The notes beneath the pieces were generated by a model. It saw only the letters and a program-made list of their open reading frames with translations, was not told where the DNA came from and made no database searches. From positions 250,001-265,000 of the forward strand of contig CAJNDS010001946.1 in the NCBI GenBank assembly GCA_905221605.1: a stretch of DNA of 15,000 nucleotides, in the 5' to 3' direction. The DNA is from Symbiodinium natans. Taxonomy: Eukaryota > Sar > Dinophyceae > Suessiales > Symbiodiniaceae. The position numbers were made by a program, and so were the translations under genes. This document shows, one piece after another, positions 1 to 9,129 of this stretch. Within the stretch, counting starts at the first letter, position 1; the number at the start of each line of letters is the position of its first letter.

Positions 1-198
1 TGGGCCACAGACTGAGGGGGCCTCGGGCAGGTCAAGGGCATTCCTATCAGAGTCATTGCTGTCGCTGAGCGTGTGCTCATCCATCGCCCCATTTCTGTCT
101 TCATTCGAAGGTGCAAACCGTCCCCTTCGCAGGATTGAGGGGCCCGGTTTCGAGCTTTTTCCGATGGCTGGCCTCTTGAGTGTTTTCTTGGGCGCCAT
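1..198 (-). CDS. Partial open frame with basic N-terminus, runs off the left edge
   Basis: I do not recognise this gene. An ATG at 198-196 sits in a favourable context (GCTATGG) and opens a frame with no stop through base 1, giving 66 codons. The N-terminus MAPKKTLKRPAIGKSSKP is strongly basic and looks like a nuclear-localisation or nucleic-acid-binding tail. It is followed by an acidic Ser/Asp stretch (DEHTLSDSNDSD). It lies 39 nt downstream of the UAG that ends the large open frame at 238, on the same strand and in the same reading frame, with a second UAG between them. It could be the next gene of a head-to-tail array, the second ORF of an unrecognised element, or the C-terminal part of one gene split by nonsense codons. 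Too little is in the window to choose. Confidence 0.4.
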   Translation of the reverse strand, partial: MAPKKTLKRPAIGKSSKPGPSILRRGRFAPSNEDRNGAMDEHTLSDSNDSDRNALDLPEAPSVCGP

Positions 199-237
199 AG
201 CGAGGTCAGGACCCTAGCAGAACCGAGGGAAGCCCTT

Positions 238-2883
238 CTACGAGCTGGCCGAAACGCAGCATGACAGTACATGGGACAGGCATTTTGCAGGGGATGTGCG
301 GTGCTCGCTGGGCGCATGTCCAACAAAAAAAAATGTGCGCAGAGAATGAGCTCCACACCATTTGTCGTAGGTCAGGGTCAAATTTCCATGCACAGTCTCC
401 TGGGCAGATTCAGACAAGGTGATTGTTTCCGTGAGTTCCACGGAGTATCTAGTGTCGATCACAATCCGCCTGGATGTAGTCTTTGACAGACCTGGGCCAA
501 AGTGAGCAACGGGGAAAACCACAGGAATGGCTCGCTGACAGTTCGCAGCACTTGCACATGTTAGTGCGCAAGAGTGAGCTCGGAGCAAACGAGGTGATGT
601 AGAACGTATGCCCCATCCAGACACAAGACCGCATGTTTGTAGTGTAGGATGGGCTGCAGGACATGTATAGGGTCCAGGTGATGCAGCGGCCACGTTCGTG
701 TACTCAGTGAAGCTCAGTGCATGCTTAGTCATCGATGCAGAAGCAGAAGAACAATGAGCCCTGTCTCCAATCCCTGCAGAACACTTTTGGCGGTGGCAGG
801 CGTTCTGGCAGTGGCCTACTGGCTCGTCCTTTAGGTGAACCTCGATATCTAGGAGTTGCCGGGGCCGTCCTGTTGGTGATGGTCCGCAGGACACGTACCT
901 GGGGCGGACATCAGGCGAGTCAGGTATGCACTCGGGAAGATGCAGGTATCCGAGGTTGCTGCTGATATGATCGGTGGTCGGTCGCCGTCGGAGCACGTCA
1001 CTGATTGATGGGACGGTCCTGTCCCTTTCATCTGGTGGCAGGGCAGACAGAGCATCATCAGTCTGTGCACCAAGAGGCAAGCAACAGCCAGGCATGTGCT
1101 CATACATGCGAGCAGTAGTACCCGGTCGCATCATCACAGCAGCATGCTGTGTGCTCGTGTGTGTGTCCTGGAGCCTGGGCCTGACATGACGCTCCTCAGC
1201 ATATCCCGTTGCAGTCACAGATGGAGAGGAGGTATTGCCCTCACAGGGCAGGTATGTGCTAGTGGAGAGCGAGGCAGCATCTGGGCACGGCACTGATGCT
1301 GAGGAGCCACTCGTCAAATGTGCAATCCTATGCCAAGCATGAAGGATGAGCTGTGCCACCAACATGGCCGGTTCACCTCTGGATGTTCGGACCTCTGGGC
1401 AGTGCATGGTTATCCTGTGTGCCTCCACCGCAACGTCAAGGCGCCTTTCAAGGTTGGCCTGATCTGAGTCGGTGTCCGAGTTGGAGGTCGAGTCCGAGGT
1501 GGGGCCGAACAGTTTTTCCATGTCCTGGACAGGGGGCGTATGGATTGCGGGAAGGGGAGTACCTATGACCTTGGGCCTCGGTGCAGCAGTAGTTGGAGGC
1601 GCCTCGGGTGCCCTGTATCTATGCCCACACAGCCTGGAGCCTAATTTACACATATAGGTGAAGCATGTGTGGAAGCGGTCACTGCTGACATTGAACACAT
1701 GTGTGCGTCGAAGGGCAGACTGCATGATGCCTCTGCGAGGAGGTTGTCGAAGCAACATGATCCCGGACGGGGCTGCTCTCTCTGTGCACAGGGATGCATT
1801 TTGCGTCCAGCGTCTCAGCAGCTGGTGGCAGCAGTCTACCCTGACTTCAGAGAGCCCAGTCTGGGCAGGGCGTTCGTCCAAGGCCGGACTCAGCTGTCTG
1901 CACGTAGTTGATCCTGCAGTATGGGAGGTACATAGCATGGTGCCATGGACTGGTCTTGCACAACGTACAAGTGCAGTTGGATCCAGGCGGTCCAGTCTGA
2001 TGACAAGGGTGCCAGGTGATTCAGCGGCATCCTGTGGCTTCGGTTGGCGGGTGTGGCGCGGTGCATGCACATGAGGGCACGGGATTGCAGCAATGGCCTG
2101 CCATGTAAGGATCATGTGCTTGTCATTGCACATCATTACTTCAGCCTGCGAGGTCAGTGAAAACCGACACATGCTAGCCAGTGAGTGCAGTGCGGGACAG
2201 AAGCAATCAACCCCAACCCAGCGACAACCCTGAACGAAACAAGGGTCCGAAAGATCGCACGACTGGCCTTCTCGTCTGTGCTTGGGTGGGGGCAACAGTC
2301 TCGGCATGGTCCGCTTCTGTATCGCGTCATCGATGGCCGAGCCCTCCGCCTGAACTGACACGCTGCGTGTGGCTGGTACCGCCTGGCAGGCTTGACTGTG
2401 AACATATACTCCGGAGCGCGGTGTAACGGCAGGAGGAGGACGATGTGGTACTCCAGTGCTGCAGCTGGCGTCAGGCGCTGATGAGTTGCTGGGGTCTTCT
2501 GTAGGCTCAGATCCAGCCTCAGACCCTGACCCAGTGATAGGCTGCGCTTGCAGGGTTGGCAGCTCTTCAAGCTCACTGTCCGGGCTGTCAAGCATCACAT
2601 CAACCATAGTGTCGTCAGGAACCCAAACCTCGCCAGTCTCGCCTTCCGTGTTCACCGTGTACCCGAGAAAGATCTCCGCTGGTGTGCCACTTAGCGCGGT
2701 GGCTCCGTCTTCAGGAGAGGGGTCCGTCAGACCCTCGTGGCCTGTGTCTTCCGCAGCAGCAGTGATCGTTGGCGGCCCATGGAGCAGCTCGTGTAGAAGA
2801 TTCGTAGGGCCAGGGCGCACCTTCGGCTTGCGACCAAGAGTCGGTGTGGCAGGTGCAGCGGTCTCATTTGGCAAAGGCGGCAC
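238..2883 (-). CDS. Large Cys/His-rich orphan protein (881 codons)
   Basis: I recognise no known domain. The frame is open for 881 codons, far longer than chance predicts at this base composition, so it is or recently was coding. The N-terminal third is Pro/Ser/Thr-rich with an acidic patch (about residues 85-110, including DDTMVDVMLDSPDSELEELP). A Cys cluster follows at residues 209-239 (C209, C215, C220, C227, C229, C239), then further Cys/His groups, for example C407, C412, C419 and H421, that could bind metal. Around residue 460-480 is a Ser/Asp-rich linker (DSTSNSDTDSD). The C-terminal 200 residues are again Cys-rich. No membrane segment is evident. The listed start codon is GTG (2883-2881) and a stop lies just upstream in this frame, so the true N-terminus is probably the ATG segment at 3074, joined by splicing or lost to a frameshift. 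It ends in UAG at 240-238. A nucleic-acid-binding or Gag-like role is only a guess from the Cys/His content. Confidence 0.5.
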   Translation of the reverse strand: MPPLPNETAAPATPTLGRKPKVRPGPTNLLHELLHGPPTITAAAEDTGHEGLTDPSPEDGATALSGTPAEIFLGYTVNTEGETGEVWVPDDTMVDVMLDSPDSELEELPTLQAQPITGSGSEAGSEPTEDPSNSSAPDASCSTGVPHRPPPAVTPRSGVYVHSQACQAVPATRSVSVQAEGSAIDDAIQKRTMPRLLPPPKHRREGQSCDLSDPCFVQGCRWVGVDCFCPALHSLASMCRFSLTSQAEVMMCNDKHMILTWQAIAAIPCPHVHAPRHTRQPKPQDAAESPGTLVIRLDRLDPTALVRCARPVHGTMLCTSHTAGSTTCRQLSPALDERPAQTGLSEVRVDCCHQLLRRWTQNASLCTERAAPSGIMLLRQPPRRGIMQSALRRTHVFNVSSDRFHTCFTYMCKLGSRLCGHRYRAPEAPPTTAAPRPKVIGTPLPAIHTPPVQDMEKLFGPTSDSTSNSDTDSDQANLERRLDVAVEAHRITMHCPEVRTSRGEPAMLVAQLILHAWHRIAHLTSGSSASVPCPDAASLSTSTYLPCEGNTSSPSVTATGYAEERHVRPRLQDTHTSTQHAAVMMRPGTTARMYEHMPGCCLPLGAQTDDALSALPPDERDRTVPSISDVLRRRPTTDHISSNLGYLHLPECIPDSPDVRPRYVSCGPSPTGRPRQLLDIEVHLKDEPVGHCQNACHRQKCSAGIGDRAHCSSASASMTKHALSFTEYTNVAAASPGPYTCPAAHPTLQTCGLVSGWGIRSTSPRLLRAHSCALTCASAANCQRAIPVVFPVAHFGPGLSKTTSRRIVIDTRYSVELTETITLSESAQETVHGNLTLTYDKWCGAHSLRTFFFVGHAPSEHRTSPAKCLSHVLSCCVSASS

Positions 2884-2909
2884 CCAGCAGCAGGGCCGGC
2901 GCCAGTCAC

Positions 2910-3074
2910 TTCAGATGATGCTGCAGGTGCATCAACCGGGGCTGCCATCGGGGCAGTCATGCTTGGCATGTCGGCCTCAGCCAAAAGTTCCGCGTAGAGC
3001 TCGTCAACCTCCGGGCCCGCCAGTACATACAGGGAAAGCCAGAAAGGCAGCAAGAATCGCAGGAGGAATGCCAT
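2910..3074 (-). CDS. Candidate first exon of the 881-codon gene
   Basis: An ATG at 3074-3072 in an excellent context (GCCATGG) begins MAFLLRFLLPFWLSLYVLAG, a hydrophobic stretch that resembles a signal peptide or membrane anchor, followed by the acidic PEVDELYAELLAEAD. This frame stays open to a stop at 2727 but overlaps the start of the 881-codon frame. Both sides join in phase if 2909-2863 is a 47-nt intron beginning GTGACT and ending AATGAG: 55 codons plus 874 codons and a stop, about 929 residues. This is inference. The alternative is a one-base frameshift between about 2727 and 2904. The two frames also share the 9-base direct repeat TGCACCTGC (minus strand) in the same codon phase, 74 nt apart. 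Confidence 0.35.
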
Positions 3075-3173
3075 GGCAATGCAGCAAGAGGCGAGGGCCT
3101 CAGGCTCTTCACTGGGCCCAGGCTGAGCTCCAGTGGAACTGCAAGCTAGCAAGCTACCCCGCCCACGGCCGGC

Positions 3174-3335
3174 CTGCCCGAAAACAAACCAGAAGAGAGG
3201 GAGGACCAGGACCCACACCCGGAACCCACCCCAAACACCACCGAAAGGAAGAAAAGAAAGGGGGAGAAAGAGGGAGCGAAGAGAGGAAAAGAGGGAGAAG
3301 AAAGCACGAAAAGACACGAAAAACCCCACTACCAA
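3174..3335 (-). promoter_or_regulatory. Pyrimidine-rich tract ending in AG, candidate splice-leader acceptor
   Basis: On the minus strand this stretch is very rich in C and T (on the plus strand it is an almost pure purine run from about 3240 to 3310). It ends in TTTGTTTTCGGGCAG at 3174, a good 3' splice site. It lies about 100 nt upstream of the ATG at 3074. In dinoflagellates the spliced leader is added at such acceptors, so this is a plausible 5' end for the downstream mRNA. It also separates the end of the copia RNase H frame (3340) from the orphan gene. No experiment supports use of the site. Confidence 0.35.
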
Positions 3336-3339
3336 GTTG

Positions 3340-4104
3340 CTACGGCTGTGAGCCTTCTTGTATAAAGCATGCTCTCAGATCTATATGTCTGACACGCCTC
3401 AAGCCGTCAGCCCGACTGATGGCGATGGCGGCCTCGGAGTCGCAAAAGAGGTGCGGTGCGCACAACTCCTCCCATCCAAACACGTGGGAAATTGCTCTTC
3501 GGATTGAAAGTGATTCCTTTGCTCCCTCAACCAATCCGTACAACTCCGACTCTGCTGAGCTGAGAGCGACAGCTTGTTGAAGTCGTGACCACGCTTTCAA
3601 GCAGAAACCACCAAGCATGATGCAACCACCGCTCACACTCTTGCGATCAACGCTCCTCTCACTGCCCCATGACGCATCCACGTAGCAATCCAACCGAAGG
3701 CTCCGTTCATCAACTGGATGGACAATTTGTCGAAAATCCTGAACATGCCGGAGATACCGTAATACCATCCGCATCGCACGTTCATGCTTCTCACGTGGAC
3801 TGGCCTGGCCTCGAGCTAGCATGGAAACATAATATGCTAGATCCACGCGCGTCATGGCCAACCATGAAAGGCGTCCCAACGTAGAGCGATACCGAGCAGC
3901 AGCTTCTGAGCTCAACTCCCGCTCCAAGACTTCTTCTTCTCTGTCGTAAAGCTCTCGAAGATTCGGCGGCGTCGGGCAAGACTTCGGACTCTTCCCAAGT
4001 CCAAAACCCTCATAGATCTCCTGGTAGTACTCGCCTGCCATGCCAATCACCAAAGAGTCCTCGCCCGGTGATTTGACGACCAAGAAACGTGATTTGCTGA
4101 TCAC
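3340..4104 (-). pseudogene. Copia RNase H and C-terminal RT fragment
   Basis: RNase H removes the RNA strand of the RNA:DNA hybrid during reverse transcription. The frame starts in the RT connection region (VIGMAGEYYQEIYEGFG) and continues through the typical copia block RYRSTLGRLSWLAMTRVDLA. All expected acidic residues are visible: D in YVDASWG, E in SSAESELYGL, D in LFCDSEAAIAIS, and the late D in RHIDLRACF. The frame ends shortly after that motif at a stop at 3340, the normal place for the end of a copia pol. Its first codons overlap the end of the upstream RT frame (4010-4104) in a different phase. Comparison with other copia proteins puts the crossover near 4070, so the listed first residue is not a real start. 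Confidence 0.85.
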
Positions 4105-5737
4105 GATCCAAATCAGCGGTCACCTTGATCTTCACCGCGCTCTTAAGCTTCTCCACCACGTAGTAGATGGCCTCGTCGCTGTCGCCGCTGATGAGGAGAT
4201 CGTCTACGTAGCACAACACTGCCACCCTCTGTCCACCAAGAACCACACCTGAGAAGAGGCATGGCTCCGTTTCACATGGAGTGAGGTCGCAGAGGCGCTT
4301 GAGGAGCTTTGCGAGATGACGAGCCCAGGTCTGGGCCGCGGCTCTCAAACCATAAAGAGCCTTGCGAAGTCGCATGAACCCAGGCCTTCCATTGGGACCG
4401 GTAACTCCAGCAGGGAGCCGCACCACTACCGTGCCGTCTTCTTCTTCTAACTCTGCGAACAAGAACGCCGTACTGACGTCGAGGCCTACGACGTTCTGCC
4501 TCTTCGAGCCGGCATAAAAGAGGAAGGTCCTCAATGCCTCGGCTGAGCTGGTCGCCGCAGAAATGCCAAGCTGAGCAGCCGTTGCTCCCTGGGCGAAATC
4601 ACGCGCAACAACCCGACAACAGACCAATGGTCTTTCTTTGCCGTCAATCCGCTCCAGCTTTGCATTTGACACCCATCTTGTGGATATCACTTTCTGCTTC
4701 GGATCCACATGCCAAATCACATCACCGACTGCAAGGGACTCAAGCGCACTCAACTCACGCAACATGCCTTCGTAGGTCAGACCAAGGTGCAATGCATGTC
4801 CGGTGACATCATCCTTGGAAGATGAGGGCATTTCAACCACAAGAGTCTCACCACCAAGCTTCACTGTCTGTCCTCCGGTACTGGGATTTGCAACAGCGGC
4901 GAAACCCAACGACTCACGGAACAAGACGTTGTTGACCATGGCATCGGACTCTGGTTCTGGCACCCGATCCAGGCTTTCTGGCTCAACTTCCATGAAGTCA
5001 GCCTCTCCTGAAGCTGCAGGTTCAACTCCAACAGAGTCTCCGGGACGAAGTTCACCCTCAAGCACCCCTTCAGGCAAGAAGGACTCACCGAGGCCTCGCT
5101 CTCCCTCATCTTCAGTCGGTTCATAATCCTGCACATCATCAGGCAACTCCAACCCGACGTCAAGCTCACCAAAAGCACGCGAACCAAGATCAAGCTCGAC
5201 TCCTTCGATCTCCAACTCATGCTGGGCATCATCAAGCACAAACTGATTCGGATCAAAAGAGCTCTTCACGTACGCAGCGTATCTGTCACGACACTTCTGA
5301 GTGCGCCACGCCTTGTCCGCTGGAACACCCCTCAATCGACACGCTCGACACCTCGGGGTCCTGCCATTTTCCTCGACCCACGATGCTGGCGGTCCGCGAG
5401 TCTCGGTGTTCGGGATTGGAAGATCACGCATGTTCCCTTGATCAACCGCTGGCAAGCCACGCACAACGTCACCAGCACGCTCGGGCAACATACGGCAAAT
5501 ACCACGCAAGGCTGACAACTCAAAGGTCATGGGCACCAACATCCTGATTCGGGCTGACCGGGCAATCTTCCACGAACCATCCTTCAGTCGGAACTGCACC
5601 AGATGACTGCCACCCGCGACTTCAGGGCCTAAGTAGGCAGCCTGCCCATATCTGCCCGTGATGAATTGTCGTAGACTCGGCGGAGGTGTGGCCAAGATTG
5701 ACGCTCCCCAGACGTATATCGCCCGAGGCTGCTTCAT
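4010..5737 (-). pseudogene. Copia reverse transcriptase (RVT_2) with integrase C-terminal part
   Basis: This segment would encode the polymerase that copies element RNA into DNA. Its N-terminal part (IYVWGASILATPP, then LRQFITGRYGQAAYLGP) matches the C-terminal end of copia integrases. A Glu/Asp-rich linker of about 150 residues follows. The RVT_2 core then shows VISTRWVSNAKLERIDGKER, CRVVARDFAQGA, VVGLDVSTAFLFAELEEED, RLRKALYGLRAAAQTW and the catalytic YVDDLLISG (YVDD at 4199-4210). All three catalytic aspartates appear to be present: one in LDVSTAF and two in YVDD. The frame ends at 4010 after it has gone out of phase with the RNase H frame. At its start, the previous integrase frame stops at 5742 in another phase. 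Confidence 0.88.
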
Positions 5738-5741
5738 AGTT

Positions 5742-6014
5742 CTAACTACGTTGTTCAGGAGTCATTGCCGATCCAGGCTGGATTTGGTAGCGGTTGTGTG
5801 CCTGAGCACAGTGAGAGAGAAGAAAGCTAACTCCTCTGCCACAGGGCTCTAGGCCAACTTGCTCCAGTCCGGCGCACAACGTGTTCGCGGTTTCCTTTAA
5901 TGTCCGGATGGCCCTCTCTGCGACTGGGGCGTGCCGACCAACCGGAACATCAGACACCTCAACCGCACCAACGGTCATGGTATCAGCGAAACCCTGAGCA
6001 AGGTTCTTCACCAC
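5742..6014 (-). pseudogene. Copia integrase fragment with catalytic Glu
   Basis: This 90-codon piece carries the third part of the integrase DDE core: GRHAPVAERAIRTLKETANTL, where the E of AER aligns with the catalytic glutamate, followed by HNRYQIQPGSAMTPEQR, the usual link to the integrase C-terminal domain. It is out of phase with the integrase N-terminal part that ends at 6020 and with the RT frame that starts at 5737. The breaks lie at about 6015-6025, next to a run of five G, and at about 5740. Integrase inserts the DNA copy into the host chromosome. This copy is split three ways and would not be made whole. Confidence 0.75.
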
Positions 6015-6582
6015 CCCCTTCAGTCACGCGCTTCAACTCCAACCAAGCCAACACTGCGTCCCCACGCCGACATCTCTCCAAGCATCACCTCACGCGCTGC
6101 TGCTCCACGCGGTCCTGAAACTTCACGGTACATCACTGTTCCGATGGCAAAGCAACCAACAAGCACCAACACCAGGAACCAAATCCCCTTGTAGAAGAAC
6201 TTGTCGATTTGAACCTCCTTTTGGGCTCCCTCTCCGGAATCCCTCTCGATTTTCCTAGCTGGTTCAAGGCCTCTGCCACGCACACAATGCTCACAGCTGG
6301 AATTAAAAGGAACATGACTTCGCAACACATGCTCACGGTGAACCTTTCCCCACAACTCCTGGTGAAGCAACTCCTGATCACCACGTAGCAACCACGCATG
6401 GTCGCCGTCTGGGGCCGGTGCTTTCTCCTGATCAAGCTCACCAACACACACATGCTCAACCATGCCACTCATGCCAACCATGCCACTCATGCCAACGTCA
6501 CAAGCGCAAGCACAACCATCAAGCACATCAAGACTTTTGCTGCTCGCCATTGCCTGGGAAGATCCTTTCTGGCTGATTGCAC

Positions 6583-7632
6583 TCAGCGCTTTCGGTCCGT
6601 CACCACACTCCATCCACTCGAAGTAGGCGTTCCGGGATTGATCGGTGGTGGCGGCAATGGCGATGTCTTTGGCGGCGTAGCTGGTGCCTGTGATGCGCTG
6701 GCCCTTGGCGATGTCGGATTCCTCGGAGGCGTGGGCAAGCGTCGACGTGGCGGAACCCGCGGAGGGGTAGGCAACCTTTCCGGGTACCCCGGGGAGTCGG
6801 CTTCCTTCCTCGGCGGGCTCGGGGGCTTTGCTTTCTCCTTGATGATCTCGGAGATGGTCGTCACAGTGTAGGGGGCCTTGCGGTCCAGGCACTGCAAAAA
6901 ATGCTCCTTGAGGTGCTCCTCCAGCGTTCGTCTCTCTGGGCCCTTCTTCTCCCGGCGAAAGCGATTCAAATCGGACTTTGCAGCTGACGTCATGCGGCTC
7001 TCCTTGAGCTTCTGCTTCTTCACTGCTCTTGAACTTGCACTCCACAACGTCAACCACGGCTGCTGGCGATCGGAACGAGGCACCAGCTTCACGGGGGTCC
7101 TCTTTGTCGACGAAGAGCTCGCTGCCTTTGGCATTCTCTTCACGAGGGGCTTCTGGGGCATCTTCTTCACCTTGGGCTTCTTTGGCATGGGCTTCTGCAG
7201 AGGAACTTTGGCGGGTCCTGGGGTCTCGATCTCGCCCGGCTTCAACACCACCTGGGACTCGGCATCCGCGGGCACCAAGAGGATCGCGCCCTCTGTCTCC
7301 GTGGATGTAGCTGTGGCCAACCGGGTGCTCTCCTCGAAGTCCTCTTCTCCCACCGAGATTGAGGCCGCTTGAGTCGCAACGACTCTCCGGACCAGCTTCC
7401 CTTTGTCCTTCCCTTGCATGCGCCATTCCACTTCGCTCTCGCTGGAGGAGGCCATCTTCTCGGGCTGCGGAATGTCTCGTACACGAGGGGTCTGCAATCT
7501 GCTGCGCTGCGCTCTGTTCTTGAGACACCAAACAGGCCCGTGCCACCGCATGACTCTGCAACCAGCAACAGTTGTTGGACCACACAGCCTTAAATTTAAA
7601 CCCACCAGCTTGCACGTGGAGATGGGGGGCAA
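6583..7632 (-). pseudogene. Basic, proline-rich linker between protease and integrase, in a second frame
   Basis: This 349-codon frame overlaps the 1037-codon frame completely but in another phase. From the internal ATG at 7455 (AAGATGG, then MASSSESEVEW) its codons end in G or C almost without exception, for example over the Lys/Pro stretch KPMPKKPKVKKMPQKPLV, which is what real coding sequence in GC-rich dinoflagellates tends to show. It includes an amphipathic segment (RRTLEEHLKEHFLQCLDRK) and ends in repeated PPR/TPP motifs. I infer that this is the original polyprotein frame between protease and integrase, reached by an indel near 7560 and left by another near 6590. A separate protein starting at the ATG at 7455 is also possible. 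Confidence 0.55.
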
Positions 7633-8020
7633 AAGAAACTGTCCAATTCCTATTCAGGAGTCGTCCTAGGCTCAGGAGGTTAAATCGCACAGGTGCAACT
7701 AGGGCTTCAAACTCAACAACGACAGGACTGGATCTCTCAACGGCAAAGCAAACGCGAACCACAGCACTCTTCTGAACCCCTATGGAAGCACCTGTGGCAG
7801 TCACACAGTCTCTACCAACGTGCTCACTCAGGCTCAGCACTTGCACATGCTGCAGTGTCTCCTCGCTGATCAGGTGCGTCGACGCTCCGGAGTCCAGCAA
7901 CCACCAGTCCATGGCTTCAGAGCTGCTACCATGTGTCACATGCGGGGCTGCCATGCTCATGTCATGAAAATAAAATTCACTCAATCCATGCTCACCAAGC
8001 GTCAACGGGGCCTTCTCAAG

Positions 8021-8272
8021 CTCAACGGGGGTCTCTAGGCTTCCAAGCTGCGACGTTCCAAGCTCCTCTGGGGCCTTCTCTTGCTCAACGGGGGTCTCTA
8101 GGCTTCCAAGCTGCGACGTTCCAAGCTCAACTGGGGCCTTCTCAAGCTCAACGGGGGTCTCTAGGCTTCCAAGCTGCGATGTTCCAAGCTCAACTGGGGC
8201 CTTCTCGAGCTCAACGGGGGTCTCTAGGCTTCCAAGCTGCGAGGTTCCAAGCTCAACTGGGGGCTCCGAACT
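8021..8272 (-). repeat. Four tandem 63-bp units in gag (21-residue repeats)
   Basis: Units begin at 8021, 8084, 8147 and 8210 on the plus strand, each starting CTCAACGGGG. In protein they give ELGTSQLGSLETPVELEKAP with one or two changes per copy (for example PVEQEKAPEELGT). Because 63 is a multiple of three, the array keeps the frame. It lies between the zinc knuckle and the protease. The near-identity of the units points to recent expansion by slippage or unequal exchange. The repeats are acidic and probably disordered. Confidence 0.85.
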
Positions 8273-8637
8273 CTCCAACAACCACGACCTTCCAAAGGCT
8301 TCCCAATCACCATCGCTCAAGCTCGACTCATTGTCGGAATCTCCCTGAGCGATATCAAAGAACTCGCAACCCATTGCCGCTGCAAACACATGCGGGCCCT
8401 CCAAAGTCAAAGCCGCCAACTGCGGTTCTAGAAGCGTCGCTGCTGCCGCCACACCCTTGGCCGCTTTCTTAGGGCATCGGTTTGAATAGTGCCCCAATTC
8501 ATTGCAGTTGTAGCACTTCACGTTGGCACGCTTGTCGTGCTTCGGATCATTACCAGAGCTACCACCGCTCCCTTTTCCAGGGTCTTGAGGAACGTTTCCC
8601 TTTCCACCTTTCTCTCCCTTCTTGTCATGCTTGTCCT

Positions 8638-8732
8638 TTCCCGAGCGACCTTTGTCCTTTCCTTTGTCCTTTCCTTTGTCCTTTCCTTTATCTTTCCCCT
8701 TGTCCTTCCCCTTGTCCTTCCCCTTTCCATCG
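8638..8732 (-). repeat. 12-bp tandem repeat coding Gly-Lys-Asp-Lys
   Basis: On the plus strand the unit is CCTTTGTCCTTT with C/T variants. In the gag frame it gives repeated GKDK just before the zinc knuckle. The highly charged tail probably adds non-specific RNA binding next to the CCHC motif. Like the 63-bp array, it preserves the reading frame. Confidence 0.75.
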
Positions 8733-9129
8733 CCTTTGAAGTTCAGCGGATTCGCTATGTCGTTGTTGTTCCTGCGGTCGCGACCTCGCCCGGAATCGGC
8801 GAAGGTAAGGATCTTGATGTTTGCGTCGTAGAACTTGATCGCAGTCTCAAGCTCACTCATAGAGTCAATCTTAGCATGCAACAAGATGTACCTCTTCACA
8901 TCCGCATCAAGACCTTTCAACACAATCATGCTCTGATCCGCTTCACTCAACGCAAGGTCTGGGAACGCAGCAACAAGTCGACCATACTTTGCAAGCTCAA
9001 CCTGCACGCTGCGAAACACTTCCAAGGGACGATCCTTCGTAGAGGCAGGGGGCTGGTATCTCAACATCTCTTCTCGCAAGGTCGAGGCTTCTATCCTCGA
9101 GCAAACCGACAGATCCTGATGCAAGCGCC

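Noticed and set aside
3300-3345. Possible LTR start (GGGGTTTTTCGTG on the minus strand), resembling GGGTTTTTAACGTG near 10085
   Set aside because: The match is about a dozen bases with a gap and does not extend on either side, so it cannot stand as a terminal repeat.
2456-3580. 374-codon plus-strand open frame
   Set aside because: It lies opposite the orphan gene's 5' part, the purine-rich tract and the end of the copia RNase H. Its product is a string of low-complexity Lys/Arg/Glu in the purine run, so it is a shadow.
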